Positions 19,729 through 28,740 are shown, numbered from the stretch's first letter. The stretch: 64,000 bases of DNA from Candidatus Mailhella excrementigallinarum (GCA_944324075.1 CALUUZ010000004.1:1-64000); one strand, 5' to 3'. The notes: generated from the letters alone by a model not told the origin. Program-made: numbers and translations.

Positions 19729-20643
19729 ATGAAAATTCTTGACCGCCGCAGCCCTGCCTTCCTTCCTCTCGCCAGACGCACCACCCTGCGTCTCGGAGGT
19801 TTTCCGCTGGCTGAAATCCGGCTGGAATATCCTGCGGACTATGATCTTCTCCCTCCCCTGCTGGAACGGGAAGGATTCGACGTGCGGATACTCGGCGGCG
19901 GCAGCAATCTGCTCGCGGATGACGGGAACCTGCCCTTTGCCGTCATCCGTCCCCTGAACGGCATGGGACAATCCCCCGAACACGTCGGGCCGGATCTCCG
20001 TGCCTGCGGGGAAGAGCGCGTTCTGATCCGCGCCGGGGCGGGACTGCGCATGCCCGCTCTGCTTGCATGGTGCGCCGCGCGCGGACTCTCCGGCCTGGAA
20101 GGTCTGGTCGGCGTGCCTGGCAGACTCGGCGGAGCAATAGCCATGAATGCCGGAGCCTACGGCTGTTCCCTCGCTCCGCTCCTGCGGGAACTGACGGTCT
20201 TCAGCCCCGCAGGCGGGCTCCTCCGCATCGGAAAAGATGGCTGGACGGCCTCCTACCGCCACTTCGCGCTTGCCGGCGAAAACGACTGGTTCATCGCAGT
20301 GGAAGCCGTTCTTTCCCTGGCCGTGAAAAATCCGTCCGAAGTGCGGGCGCACATGGCGGAAAACCTCGCCCGCAAGACATCAACCCAGCCTGTCGCAGCC
20401 CATACCGCAGGCTGCGTTTTCAGGAACCCCCCGAAGTGTTCCGCAGGAAAACTCCTGGATGATGCGGGCATGAAAGGCGTGGGAAGGGGCGGCATGCGCT
20501 TTTCAGACATGCATGCGAACTTTCTTGTCAATGAGGACGGCGGCAGTTGTGCGGCCGCCCTGGATCTCATTGCCGAAGCAAGGGAAAAGGTAGCCCGAAC
20601 CTCGGGCGTGAATCTCGAAATGGAAATCAAGGTATGGTCATGA
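19729..20643 (+). CDS. murB: UDP-N-acetylenolpyruvoylglucosamine reductase
   Basis: MurB of 304 residues, an FAD enzyme that reduces UDP-GlcNAc-enolpyruvate with NADPH. It carries the FAD-binding LGGGSNLLADD, the GLEGLVGVPGRLGGAIAMNAGAYG block split here by its conserved GxxxG run, and the C-terminal GCVFRNPP and GKLLDDAGMKG segments. The C-terminal DMHANFLVN precedes a short helical end. Its length fits a type IIa/IIb-like short enzyme. The stop overlaps the ftsQ start (ATGA). Confidence 0.94.
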   Translation: MKILDRRSPAFLPLARRTTLRLGGFPLAEIRLEYPADYDLLPPLLEREGFDVRILGGGSNLLADDGNLPFAVIRPLNGMGQSPEHVGPDLRACGEERVLIRAGAGLRMPALLAWCAARGLSGLEGLVGVPGRLGGAIAMNAGAYGCSLAPLLRELTVFSPAGGLLRIGKDGWTASYRHFALAGENDWFIAVEAVLSLAVKNPSEVRAHMAENLARKTSTQPVAAHTAGCVFRNPPKCSAGKLLDDAGMKGVGRGGMRFSDMHANFLVNEDGGSCAAALDLIAEAREKVARTSGVNLEMEIKVWS

Positions 20644-21551
20644 GCATTTTCTCATCCCGTGAAAAACGCGGCAAGGTGCGTAACCGCTATATTTCCTCCG
20701 ATTCTCCCCCTCTGTCCGGCAAAAGCTCCCGGTCACGCCTCGCACCGGCAGGAGCCGCGCCCCAGGCCGCCGCAATTCCGACACAGGATTCCGGACTGTT
20801 CCGGCCGGTCGGAGGGCGGGCGGATATCCGCAGACTGGGAGCATGGTTCTGCACTCTCGGATGCGCCGCCCTGCTGTGCGGCTCTCTCGGGTTCGGACTT
20901 CACAGGGCCTATCGGTTCTGCACCACAAGCGACTTCTTCCGGGTCAGCCGCATCGACATTCAGGGGCTGAACCAGCTCAAACCGGAAGAAATTCTGAACA
21001 TCAGCGGCCTCAAGGAGGGCGACAACTGCCTTTCCGTGCGTATTGCGGAAATGGAGGCAAAACTGCTGCAGAACCCGTGGATTGAAGCTGTTTCCATCCG
21101 GCGGGAACTGCCGGATGCCTTTGTCATCAATGTCACAGAGCGCGTTCCGCAGTTCTGGGTACTGCGGAACGGAACACTGCACTACCTCGATCAGAACGGA
21201 CTCCTCATCGCTCCTGTGCGGAGTGAAAATTTCCGTTCTCTTCCGACGCTGGACATCGGCCCCGGGGGAGAGGACGCCGTCCCGCATCTCGGAGCCTTCA
21301 TGACGCAGTTGAAAGCAAAGGGACTGCCCTTTGATCTTGCCCAGATTTCCTGGTTACGCATCAGCGCCGGAAAAGGGTTTGAATTGTACTGGGAAAACAA
21401 GCACCTGTCTCTAAGTATAGGCATTGAAAACTGGCAGGAGAATCTGAAACGTCTGGCCATGGTCATTGCCGACATGGAAAAACGTAAGGAAATCAACAAA
21501 ACACGGGAAATCTATGCGGCCGATGGACAGGTATGGCTGCATAAGGCATGA
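20640..21551 (+). CDS. ftsQ: Cell division protein FtsQ
   Basis: FtsQ of 303 residues: a basic cytoplasmic tail of about 60 residues, one membrane segment (about 67-90), then a periplasmic POTRA domain (FFRVSRIDIQGLNQLKPEEI) and a beta domain with VTERVPQFWVLRNG. It scaffolds FtsL/FtsB in the divisome. The ATG at 20640 overlaps the murB stop and is preferred to in-frame upstream starts inside murB. It is the last gene before a 180-base AT-rich gap. Confidence 0.9.
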   Translation: MSIFSSREKRGKVRNRYISSDSPPLSGKSSRSRLAPAGAAPQAAAIPTQDSGLFRPVGGRADIRRLGAWFCTLGCAALLCGSLGFGLHRAYRFCTTSDFFRVSRIDIQGLNQLKPEEILNISGLKEGDNCLSVRIAEMEAKLLQNPWIEAVSIRRELPDAFVINVTERVPQFWVLRNGTLHYLDQNGLLIAPVRSENFRSLPTLDIGPGGEDAVPHLGAFMTQLKAKGLPFDLAQISWLRISAGKGFELYWENKHLSLSIGIENWQENLKRLAMVIADMEKRKEINKTREIYAADGQVWLHKA

Positions 21552-21732
21552 TTTTTATACGAAATTATCGAGAATTTATCTCAAAATCTTCTAGACAATT
21601 TCATGGATTTATGATGAATTTTTTACCACGCGACAATGTAGAATTATGTAAAAAGATCCGCGCATTCTCCGCCGGATCGTGTTTTCCTTTTCCATCTAAC
21701 GGCGTCCATGATCGCTCCTTCGGAGGAACAGC
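21552..21732 (+). promoter_or_regulatory. AT-rich leader before ftsA
   Basis: This 181-base gap is the only sizeable one inside the dcw cluster and is clearly more AT-rich than its neighbours in the first 110 bases, so it probably holds an extra promoter for ftsA-ftsZ. A possible small hairpin GATCCG...CGGATC lies near 21654-21677, and a strong GGAGG-type ribosome binding site precedes the ftsA ATG. I could not assign exact promoter hexamers. Confidence 0.4.
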
Positions 21733-22971
21733 ATGTCCAAGTCCGAACTCATCGTTGGCCTTGATATAGGCACCACCAAAATCTGCTGTGTGGTGGGCGA
21801 GACTTCGGATGACGGAACGATGAACATCGTCGGCGTCGGAGAAAGCCCTTCCACCGGTCTGCGCAAGGGTGTGGTGGTCAATATCGAACAGACCGTGCAA
21901 TCCATCCGCAAGGCGGTGGAAGAAGCGGAACGCATGGCCAACTGTGAAATCCGGTCGGTTTATGCGGGCATCGCAGGCAGCCACATCAAGGGAACCAACT
22001 CCCACGGGGCCATTCCCCTCAAGGACGGCAAGGAAGTGGACGCGCGGGACATCGAGCGCGTCATCGAGGCGGCCAAGGCCGTGGCCATTCCTTCCGGCAG
22101 CGAGGTCATACACATTCTTCCGCAGGAATATATCGTGGACGATCAGCTCGGCATTTCCGACCCTGTCGGCATGTCCGGGTACCGGCTGGAAGCGCATGTG
22201 CATATTGTCACCGGAGCGATCACTTCGGCGCAGAATATCATCCGTTCCTGCAAGCGCAGCAATCTTGAGGTTTCCGACATTGTGCTCGAGGCACTGGCAT
22301 CCTCCAAGGCCATTCTTACCGATGAAGAGCGCGAAATCGGCGTGGCCATCGTGGATCTTGGCGGCGGCACCAGCGATATCGCCGTATTTACCAACGATTC
22401 CATCAAGCACACCGGAGCCGTGGCGCTCGGCGGCCAGAACCTTACCAACGATATCGCCTTCGGATTGCGCACGCCCGTGGCCTCGGCGGAAAAGATCAAG
22501 ATACGCCACGGCTGTGCGGTGGCGCACATGGTGCGCCCAGAGGAAACCATCGAAGTTCCCAGCGTGGGAGGGCGTCCGTCCCGCTATCTTTCCCGCCAGC
22601 TTCTGGCGGAAATCTGCGAGCCGCGCATGGAGGAAATTCTGACTCTTGTGGATCAGGAGCTGGAACGTTCGGGCTACAAGCGGCAAATCGGCGCGGGGGT
22701 AGTTCTCACGGGCGGCACGGCTCTCATTCCGGGCTGTCAGGAACTGGCCGAGCAGGTGTTCAATCTGCCCACCAGACTTGGTTATCCGCGCAGAATCGGA
22801 GTCTTCAAGGACAAGGTCAACAATCCCAAGTACGCCACGGCCATCGGCCTTCTTTTCTACGGGGCGGAAAAGGAAGGCGCGGAGCCCGAGTTCCGCGACA
22901 GCAACAATGAAACCAGCGTCTTCAACGACATCATTTCCCGCATGAAGAAATGGTTCGTGGATATCAAGTAA
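21733..22971 (+). CDS. ftsA: Cell division protein FtsA
   Basis: FtsA of 412 residues, an actin-like ATPase that tethers FtsZ to the membrane. The phosphate 1 motif is LIVGLDIGTTKICCVVGE; further blocks are AIVDLGGGTSDIAVF (phosphate 2) and GVVLTGGTALIPGCQEL (adenosine). The C-terminal residues MKKWFVDI form a short amphipathic helix that would act as the membrane-targeting sequence. ftsZ starts 30 bases downstream. Confidence 0.96.
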   Translation: MSKSELIVGLDIGTTKICCVVGETSDDGTMNIVGVGESPSTGLRKGVVVNIEQTVQSIRKAVEEAERMANCEIRSVYAGIAGSHIKGTNSHGAIPLKDGKEVDARDIERVIEAAKAVAIPSGSEVIHILPQEYIVDDQLGISDPVGMSGYRLEAHVHIVTGAITSAQNIIRSCKRSNLEVSDIVLEALASSKAILTDEEREIGVAIVDLGGGTSDIAVFTNDSIKHTGAVALGGQNLTNDIAFGLRTPVASAEKIKIRHGCAVAHMVRPEETIEVPSVGGRPSRYLSRQLLAEICEPRMEEILTLVDQELERSGYKRQIGAGVVLTGGTALIPGCQELAEQVFNLPTRLGYPRRIGVFKDKVNNPKYATAIGLLFYGAEKEGAEPEFRDSNNETSVFNDIISRMKKWFVDIK

Positions 22972-23001
22972 AGTTGAGACGGAAATTCAGAGGGGGTTTC
23001 C

Positions 23002-24285
23002 ATGGAAATGCATATTGATACGGAACAGGCCGCGAAAATCAAGGTATTCGGCGTCGGCGGCGGCGGCGGAAACGCCATACAGAACATGATCAACTCCAAA
23101 CTGGAGGGGGTATCGTTCATCTGCGCCAACACCGACGTCCAGGCTCTTGCCCGTTCCGGTGCGGAACATAAAATCCAGCTCGGCAAGGAACTGACCCGCG
23201 GCCTCGGTGCGGGTGCCAAGCCGGAAATCGGCGCGGGCGCGGCGGAAGAAAGCCTTGACGCCATTCGCGAAGCTATCGGCGACGCGGATATGGTTTTCGT
23301 CACCGCGGGGATGGGCGGCGGAACGGGAACCGGCGCCGCACCGGTCATCGCCAAGGCGGCCAAGGAAAAAGGCGTGCTGACCGTGGGGGTGGTGACCAAG
23401 CCCTTTCACTTTGAAGGCGACAAGCGCATGAAATCAGCCATGAAAGGCATTGACGAGCTGCGCCAGCATGTGGACAGTCTGGTGACCATTCCCAACGATC
23501 GCCTGCTTGCCATTGCGCCCAAGAACGCCAAACTGACGGAAATGCTGAAGAAGGCTGATGACGTGCTTTATGCGGCAGTACGCGGTGTGACCGATCTGAT
23601 CACCAAGCCGGGCATGATCAATGCCGACTTTGCCGACGTGCGCACCGTCATGAGCAAACAGGGCATGGCTCTCATGGGAGAGGGCGTCGCCTCCGGCGAA
23701 AACCGCGCCATCGACGCAGCCAAGAAAGCCATTTCCAGCCCTCTGCTCGAGGATATCACCATCGGCGGAGCCAAGGCCATTCTGGTCAACATTACTGCCA
23801 GCGAAGACATGGGCATGGACGAGTTCAGCAACGCAGGAAGCTTCATCCGCGATGCGGCCAAGGGGCCTGACGGAGAAGATCCGGAAATCATCATAGCCAT
23901 GTCCGTGGATGAGAACAGAGGCGATGAAATGCGCATTACCGTCATTGCCACGGGTATCGAGCCCGCAACATCCACTTCCCAGACCAGCAGCGGCACCAAG
24001 GTAACCCGTATTCCCCCGAAGCCCCAGCAGGAAACCGCGCCTTCCCCTCAGCCCGTTTTCCGAGCTCAGTCTCCCCGCCCCATGGCAGTGCCTCCCGAAG
24101 TGCAGTTGCAGAGCAACCCGTATCACGGCTTTAATGACGAGGATCGCTCTATTCCCACCTATCTGCGCATCAAGGAGCGCATGCAGGCCCAGCAGGCCGC
24201 GCGCATGCATGCTCCCGGAGCGGAAGACTTCACGTTTGAAGACGAAAGCGACGTGCCGACCTTCATCCGCCGCCAGGCAAACTGA
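23002..24285 (+). CDS. ftsZ: Cell division GTPase FtsZ
   Basis: Tubulin-like GTPase of 427 residues that forms the Z ring. The N-terminal IKVFGVGGGGGNAIQNMI, the tubulin signature AGMGGGTGTGAAPVIA (about 103-118) and the T7-loop NADFADVRTVM (about 207) are all present. A proline/glutamine-rich linker of about 90 residues leads to the conserved C-terminal peptide DVPTFIRRQAN, which binds FtsA. A strong terminator follows 12 bases after the stop, closing the dcw cluster. Confidence 0.98.
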   Translation: MEMHIDTEQAAKIKVFGVGGGGGNAIQNMINSKLEGVSFICANTDVQALARSGAEHKIQLGKELTRGLGAGAKPEIGAGAAEESLDAIREAIGDADMVFVTAGMGGGTGTGAAPVIAKAAKEKGVLTVGVVTKPFHFEGDKRMKSAMKGIDELRQHVDSLVTIPNDRLLAIAPKNAKLTEMLKKADDVLYAAVRGVTDLITKPGMINADFADVRTVMSKQGMALMGEGVASGENRAIDAAKKAISSPLLEDITIGGAKAILVNITASEDMGMDEFSNAGSFIRDAAKGPDGEDPEIIIAMSVDENRGDEMRITVIATGIEPATSTSQTSSGTKVTRIPPKPQQETAPSPQPVFRAQSPRPMAVPPEVQLQSNPYHGFNDEDRSIPTYLRIKERMQAQQAARMHAPGAEDFTFEDESDVPTFIRRQAN

Positions 24286-24297
24286 CCACAGCCTGCA

Positions 24298-24340
24298 AAC
24301 AAGGACAACGCCCCGGGAGAAGGGGCGTTGTCCTTGTTTT
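24298..24340 (+). terminator. Rho-independent terminator of the dcw cluster
   Basis: AACAAGGACAACGCCCC and its exact complement form a 17-bp stem with a 7-base loop (GGGAGAA), ending in TTTT. It lies directly after ftsZ. Confidence 0.9.
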
Positions 24341-24391
24341 GTACCCTGTTCCTGCCATCTTCCGCGGGAAACGCATCCCTTCCGTCAACCT

Positions 24392-24570
24392 GGAGCATTC
24401 TGCTACTGAAGGTATCTTCCAGCCAGGGCCTGTGTTCTGGCCCGCAGGTTGCGCGCCTGAAGCCGCAGCTATACGCCGCAAGTGAATTGCGGTGATGCCG
24501 GATAGGGAACGGCGCGGCGGAGTCTCGCCCTGCTCAACCCCGTAGAGCGTTTCAATGGCGAAACGCTCTA
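24392..24570 (+). repeat. Type I dispersed repeat, full reference copy
   Basis: About 180-base intergenic element found in about eleven full or partial copies in this window. From left to right it has GGAGCATTC, a TATCTTCCAGCC block, GTGTTCTGGCCCGCAGGTT, a central hairpin ACGCCGCAA-GTGAA-TTGCGGT, GCGCGGCGGAGTCTCG, and a right-end hairpin TAGAGCGTTTC-AATGGC-GAAACGCTCTA (11-bp perfect arms, 24543-24570). Left and right ends of the family are inverted versions of each other. No coding capacity is evident. It fills the gap between ftsZ and the MFS gene. Confidence 0.8.
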
Positions 24571-24734
24571 CAGCGACACCAGCCAGAAGGTTTTACGGCG
24601 CCCCCGGCCATGAACGCGGAATATCCTACAGACAGGGAACATGGATATACTCCTTGTTTCGCTCAACTCCGGAAGCATTCCGGAGTCCGGATGTCCGGCT
24701 TCATGAACAAGCCGCACACTGCAGGGAATACGAA

Positions 24735-25985
24735 ATGTCAAGCGACACAGAACAATTTCAACAGGAAAAGTGTCGTTCACTTTTCTTTCTCTCCATTCTA
24801 TGTTTTGCGCTTGCCGATGTGCGTGACGGACTCGGCCCCTTTCTCGGGGTTTTTCTCCAGTCGGAAGGCTGGACCCCAGACACCATCGGCTTTGTCGCCT
24901 CGCTGGGCGGTTTTGCCGGCATGGCGGCTGCCGTCCCCGCCGGAGCGTTCGCTGATGCGACACGTCACAAACGCTTCTTCCTCGCGGCAGCTTCCGGTTC
25001 AATCGTGTTCCTTTCCCTGCTTGTACTTTGCATGCCTCACCCTGCCGCAACACTTTTTTCTCAGGTCATGCAGGGCATCATGGCGGCATCCATCGCGCCG
25101 CTTCTCTCCGGAATCACACTGGGCATGGCCGGATTCAGAAACTTTCCCGCCCGCCTTGGGCGCAATGAAGCCTGGAATCACGCCGGAAACGCATCCACAG
25201 CGCTCGCCGCAGGCATCCTCGGCTACTTCTGGGGCATCACTGCAGCTTTTGCGGTTATGGCTGTCATGGGAATTCTTGCCATATACTGTGTATTGCATAT
25301 TCGCCCGGGCCACATAGATTATCATACCGCGCGGGGAGCAGCGCAGCCCCCGGCAGAAGCAGAGTTCCGATCCCCGCTGACGAAGACAGCATATAAAGGG
25401 AATCCGGCCCTGCTCTGCTTCGGGCTGATTCTCCTCTTTTTTCATCTCGGCAACGCGGCGCTGCTTCCGCTGCTTGGTCAAGCCGCCGTGGCGCGTTTTG
25501 GCGTGAACCCGGCGAGCTATACGGCAGGAACAATCCTCGTCGCCCAGTGCATCATGATCCCGGCTTCTCTCCTGACTGCAAAATCAGCACAGAGATACGG
25601 CTATGGTCCTGCGTTATGGTGCGCTCTCGCAGCACTTCCCCTGCGCGGCCTGATCGCATGTTTCTGGGCTTCTCCATGGAGTATCCTCCCCGTACAGATA
25701 CTCGACGGCGTGGGAGCGGGGATCCTTGGTGTCGCGACTCCGGGGATCGCCGCCCGCCTCCTTCAGGGAACCGGGCATGTGAATGCAGGCCTTGGCTTTG
25801 CAATGACGCTTCAGGGTATCGGGGCGGCACTCAGCGCATCCTACGGCGGCCTTTTCGCACACCATATCGGCTTTCAGTGGGCTTTCCTCGCTCTGGGCGG
25901 AGCCTCCGTCATCGCCCTCGCCGTATTGACGGCAGGGCGCAGAATCCCCTCCTTGCGGGCCGCTCTTGGAACATCTCAGGCATGA
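24735..25985 (+). CDS. Major facilitator superfamily transporter
   Basis: Membrane transporter of 416 residues with about 12 hydrophobic segments in two halves. The loop between helices 2 and 3 has the MFS signature in the form GAFADATRHKRFF, and the N-terminal helix reads ALADVRDGLGPFLGVFL, typical of small-molecule MFS permeases. The open frame extends upstream to 24555, but that part covers the repeat and is not protein-like; the ATG at 24735 has GCAGGGA before it and starts directly before helix 1. Substrate and direction are unknown. It is the gene before the dehalogenase locus but 1.1 kb away, so a link is only possible. Confidence 0.85.
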   Translation: MSSDTEQFQQEKCRSLFFLSILCFALADVRDGLGPFLGVFLQSEGWTPDTIGFVASLGGFAGMAAAVPAGAFADATRHKRFFLAAASGSIVFLSLLVLCMPHPAATLFSQVMQGIMAASIAPLLSGITLGMAGFRNFPARLGRNEAWNHAGNASTALAAGILGYFWGITAAFAVMAVMGILAIYCVLHIRPGHIDYHTARGAAQPPAEAEFRSPLTKTAYKGNPALLCFGLILLFFHLGNAALLPLLGQAAVARFGVNPASYTAGTILVAQCIMIPASLLTAKSAQRYGYGPALWCALAALPLRGLIACFWASPWSILPVQILDGVGAGILGVATPGIAARLLQGTGHVNAGLGFAMTLQGIGAALSASYGGLFAHHIGFQWAFLALGGASVIALAVLTAGRRIPSLRAALGTSQA

Positions 25986-26188
25986 GAGGACAATCCGGCA
26001 GAAGGAGCATACTGCGGCAGATCCCGGAACGTGTCATCCCATACCGTCAGTACGGCACATCGGCGGGCACAGCATATGCCTGCACCAGTTCAACCATTCA
26101 GATACATATTGTCTTAAACATGCCCGCGGTTCCGGGCATGGCAAGACTCTTCCCTGCTTTCCCCTTCTGCAGGGAGTTTCCCATTTCA
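25986..26188. other. Gene-free stretch after the MFS gene
   Basis: I see no coding sequence here. An 8-bp hairpin, CATGCCCG-cggttc-CGGGCATG at 26119-26140, could be a weak terminator for the MFS gene, but it has no T run. Confidence 0.4.
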
Positions 26189-26368
26189 GAACATTTTGCT
26201 CTCGAAAATTTCTGCCGACCAGACCCCATGTTCCGGCCCGCGGGTTTCAGGCCTGAAGCCGGAGCCTTACGCTGCAAGTGAATTGCGGCGACACCGGGGA
26301 GAGGGGCGTCGCGGCTTCAGTCTCGCTTCGCTTGACTCCGGGAGCATTCTCAAAACGAAAATGCTCTA
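26189..26368 (+). repeat. Type I dispersed repeat, full copy
   Basis: Full copy with left end GAACATTTTGCTCTCGAAAA, the block ATGTTCCGGCCCGCGGGTTT, the central hairpin CGCTGCAA-GTGAA-TTGCGGCG (one T-G wobble), and the right-end hairpin GAGCATTCTCAAAACGAAAATGCTC split as GAGCATT / AATGCTC arms with an A/C mismatch inside. It lies between the MFS gene and the AT-rich leader of the dehalogenase locus. Confidence 0.8.
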
Positions 26369-26639
26369 GTTCCCTCCCTTCTTCGATTCCTCCACAACCG
26401 GCTTCCGATATCCTTCCCTCAAGCTGCCGCATGCCATACGGCGGGGGACATCATCTCTGTTCTCGCCCCCTTAAGCCCTGCCGCGCACGACAACAGATAC
26501 AGACACAGAGAGGCCGTCTGGCCGACCTCCATGCGCGGTCAGGGCTGGTCTCAACTCCACGCATGAACCTCGCGACGGTTAAAAACTGCGCCAGATGTTA
26601 TTCATGCTTTTGCAAAACATTAAACTTTACAGCAAGTTG

Positions 26640-27099
26640 AGAATATCCGGCCAATTTTAAATGCTAACGCTTTGCACTTATACTATTACAACAAGAAAGA
26701 CGATATGCCACTTTTTAAATGATGCAAACTGTCATATTTTATTTACACTCATATAAAGTTTTGCTAAATCTGTTTTCAACCGGAATATGGTCTTTAGAAT
26801 TTTTTAAACTTTTAATTTTTCCAGAGGAGGAAACCTGAAACGTATATTCGTACATTTTTCATAGATGTCAAAGTGTTAGTGGAGTATGCCTTCCTGAAGG
26901 GGAAGTGGCATTATGGTGGAAAAAGTGTAAATAAAGACTTTTAAATATCCATATTGTTCGTATATCCGTTTTTTTCTTTACATATGAAAACCAGATTCAA
27001 AAATCTGATGCCGGATGTCCTTGGGGGAAAACACAACATGTTGTGTCTTTATGGACGTCAACCAATTTACTTAACTTGATAACCTGCACAGGGGGACTC
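26640..27099 (+). promoter_or_regulatory. AT-rich control region of the reductive dehalogenase locus
   Basis: About 460 bases of markedly AT-rich DNA without a gene precede rdhB. A possible sigma-70 promoter is CTGTCA (26729) - 17 bases - TATAAA (26752). Two inverted repeats lie closer to the gene: CAGATT-caaa-AATCTG (26992-27007) and the perfect palindrome listed separately at 27031. The length suggests a long leader or several regulator sites. No regulator gene of the CprK or two-component type lies beside the locus. Confidence 0.5.
27031..27046. promoter_or_regulatory. 16-bp perfect palindrome, candidate operator
   Basis: ACACAACATGTTGTGT is a perfect 16-base palindrome 54 bases before the rdhB start. 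Size and symmetry suit a dimeric regulator, although it could also act as an RNA hairpin in the leader. It is not the TTAAT-N4-ATTAA box of CprK. Confidence 0.5.
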
Positions 27100-27384
27100 A
27101 TGGGTACGCTGTATCTCTTGTTATGCGGTGCCGGATTCGTCGGAATGCTTCTTTTCCTGCGGAAAACAGCCACCAGGTGGTATCACTGGATTCTTGCAAT
27201 CTCTCTTTATATCTGGATTTGTCTGGGAATTTCCTTCGTTTATATCAACAGCACCGGATATCACCATCAGGCAGCGCGTGTCGGCGCCATGTTCTTCGGC
27301 ATCACGGCCATAGCCTGGGCCTTCATTACCGCCCGGACCCTGGGATTTGTCGGAAAGAAAAAAAACATGCAGGAACAGATATAG
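27100..27384 (+). CDS. rdhB: Reductive dehalogenase membrane anchor, copy 1
   Basis: Small hydrophobic protein of 94 residues with three membrane segments (about 4-20, 28-49 and 60-82) and a basic end, GKKKNMQEQI. Size, topology and the position 15 bases before a reductive dehalogenase match RdhB/CprB, which holds the catalytic subunit at the outer face of the cytoplasmic membrane. The ATG at 27100 is preferred to the longer frame from 27043 because the duplicate gene shares sequence only from here and an AGGGGGA ribosome binding site precedes it. The B-before-A order is that of cprBA. From about 27135 its DNA is nearly identical to copy 2. Confidence 0.85.
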   Translation: MGTLYLLLCGAGFVGMLLFLRKTATRWYHWILAISLYIWICLGISFVYINSTGYHHQAARVGAMFFGITAIAWAFITARTLGFVGKKKNMQEQI

Positions 27385-27399
27385 CAGGGGAGAGATACT

Positions 27400-28740
27400 A
27401 TGGATCGCAGAGACTTTCTCAAACTCGGCGGCATGATGCTGGGCGCGGCGGGAACCATGGGCCTTCCCTCCTCGGTGCGCGCGACAATGAATTCAGAATA
27501 TGAAACTGCAATTCTGGCAGAAAAGCCGGTATATCGGCCTGACGGATGGAAGGGCGCGAGAGTCAGAACTGTGGACTTTCCCGGCGGGCCCATTGATGTA
27601 AACAATCTCAAACAGGTGGATCTGAACACCTGCAGCAGCCTGGGAACAACCAAAATTGTCGGTCCCGTGGCCTCTCGCCGCGAACTTGACGGCGGCTTCA
27701 TGAAATTCGACATAAACGCTTACGGAGACAAGGCCGAACTGAACAAAAAGGCCGGTCCGCAATACTATTCTCCTCTGGGCATGGCCATTGCCATGACCGC
27801 GCGCCGAACCGGCTATGAAGAAGATGTGGACGGAATCCCGAGAGAGAAAAAACTCCCGATTCCCGATCCTGTCACCATGGCCCGCCATATCAAGGATGTC
27901 GCCCTGTATCTCGGAGCAGACGACTGCGGCATCGGCCTTGTCCCGATTCAGTCCGTCTTTACGCATCAGGCTGCGACCCATGAGGAAATGAAATTCAAGG
28001 GCGTGCCGCAATCCTATGAAAAGCCGGTTCACAACACGCACCCGCTCGCCATTGTCATGCTGTACAATCAGGATTTCAAAATGGGCACAATGGCTTCAAA
28101 CGGCTACGATGGCGGAACCTTCGGCGCGCGCCGGGCGTATCTGTACAGTGGACTGAATGCCGACGTGCTCGCGCGCTACATCCGGAATCTCGGCTATGAA
28201 GCGCGCGCTCACCACAACGAAAATTATCACGTCATGGTCCCCCCCCTTCTGATTTCTGCAGGCATGGGCGAACTGAGCCGCTTGGGCGAATGTGTCCTTC
28301 ATCCCTATCTGGGTACAAACTTCAAGGCTTCCGTCGTTACCACCAATATGCCTCTCATGCCGGACAAGCCTATTGACTTCGGACTGCATGAATTCTGCAA
28401 GGTCTGCAAGAAATGTGCGGAACACTGCCCGAGCAAGGCAATCTCTGATCTGGATGACCCGGTGGAATACAACGGTTATCTGCGTTATCCTCTTGACTCC
28501 AAGGCATGCACAATCTTCCGGCGCACCCAGCCTGAAGGCTATGGCTGCGGACGCTGCGCCGTGGTCTGCCCCTGGGCGAACAAGGAGGACAGCTGGTTCC
28601 ACTATCTGGGGTCCTACATGAGCTCCATGAAAAGCAGCGCTCTCAATCGTCTGATTGTCCAGATGGATGACATGCTCGGGTACGGTACGGAAGTCGCAAC
28701 GGAATACAAGTCATGGATGGGATACCCCGGCATGTTCTAG
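27400..28740 (+). CDS. rdhA: Reductive dehalogenase catalytic subunit, copy 1
   Basis: Tat-exported protein of 446 residues that would remove halogen from an organohalide with a corrinoid cofactor, as the terminal step of organohalide respiration. The N-terminus MDRRDFLKLGG is a twin-arginine signal with a hydrophobic stretch, cleaved probably near VRA-TM (about 30). Two ferredoxin-type Fe-S motifs follow at the end: CKVCKKCAEHCP (about 331) and C-X12-CGRCAVVCPW (369-390). The block VVTTNMPLMPDKPIDFG before the first motif is typical of the family. The Tyr in HHNENYHVMVPP is a candidate catalytic acid (inference). It is short for the family but seems complete. The substrate cannot be predicted. 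Confidence 0.92.
   Translation: MDRRDFLKLGGMMLGAAGTMGLPSSVRATMNSEYETAILAEKPVYRPDGWKGARVRTVDFPGGPIDVNNLKQVDLNTCSSLGTTKIVGPVASRRELDGGFMKFDINAYGDKAELNKKAGPQYYSPLGMAIAMTARRTGYEEDVDGIPREKKLPIPDPVTMARHIKDVALYLGADDCGIGLVPIQSVFTHQAATHEEMKFKGVPQSYEKPVHNTHPLAIVMLYNQDFKMGTMASNGYDGGTFGARRAYLYSGLNADVLARYIRNLGYEARAHHNENYHVMVPPLLISAGMGELSRLGECVLHPYLGTNFKASVVTTNMPLMPDKPIDFGLHEFCKVCKKCAEHCPSKAISDLDDPVEYNGYLRYPLDSKACTIFRRTQPEGYGCGRCAVVCPWANKEDSWFHYLGSYMSSMKSSALNRLIVQMDDMLGYGTEVATEYKSWMGYPGMF

Noticed and set aside
24555..24734. N-terminal extension of the MFS transporter by 60 residues
   Set aside because: The extension translates the right end of a repeat copy; the ATG at 24735 begins directly before the first membrane helix.
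26189..26368. Repeat ends read as Rho-independent terminators
   Set aside because: Right-end hairpins such as GAGCATT...AATGCTC have A/T pairs and could look like terminators, but they occur on both strands irrespective of gene direction and lack T runs, so the repeat explanation is better.
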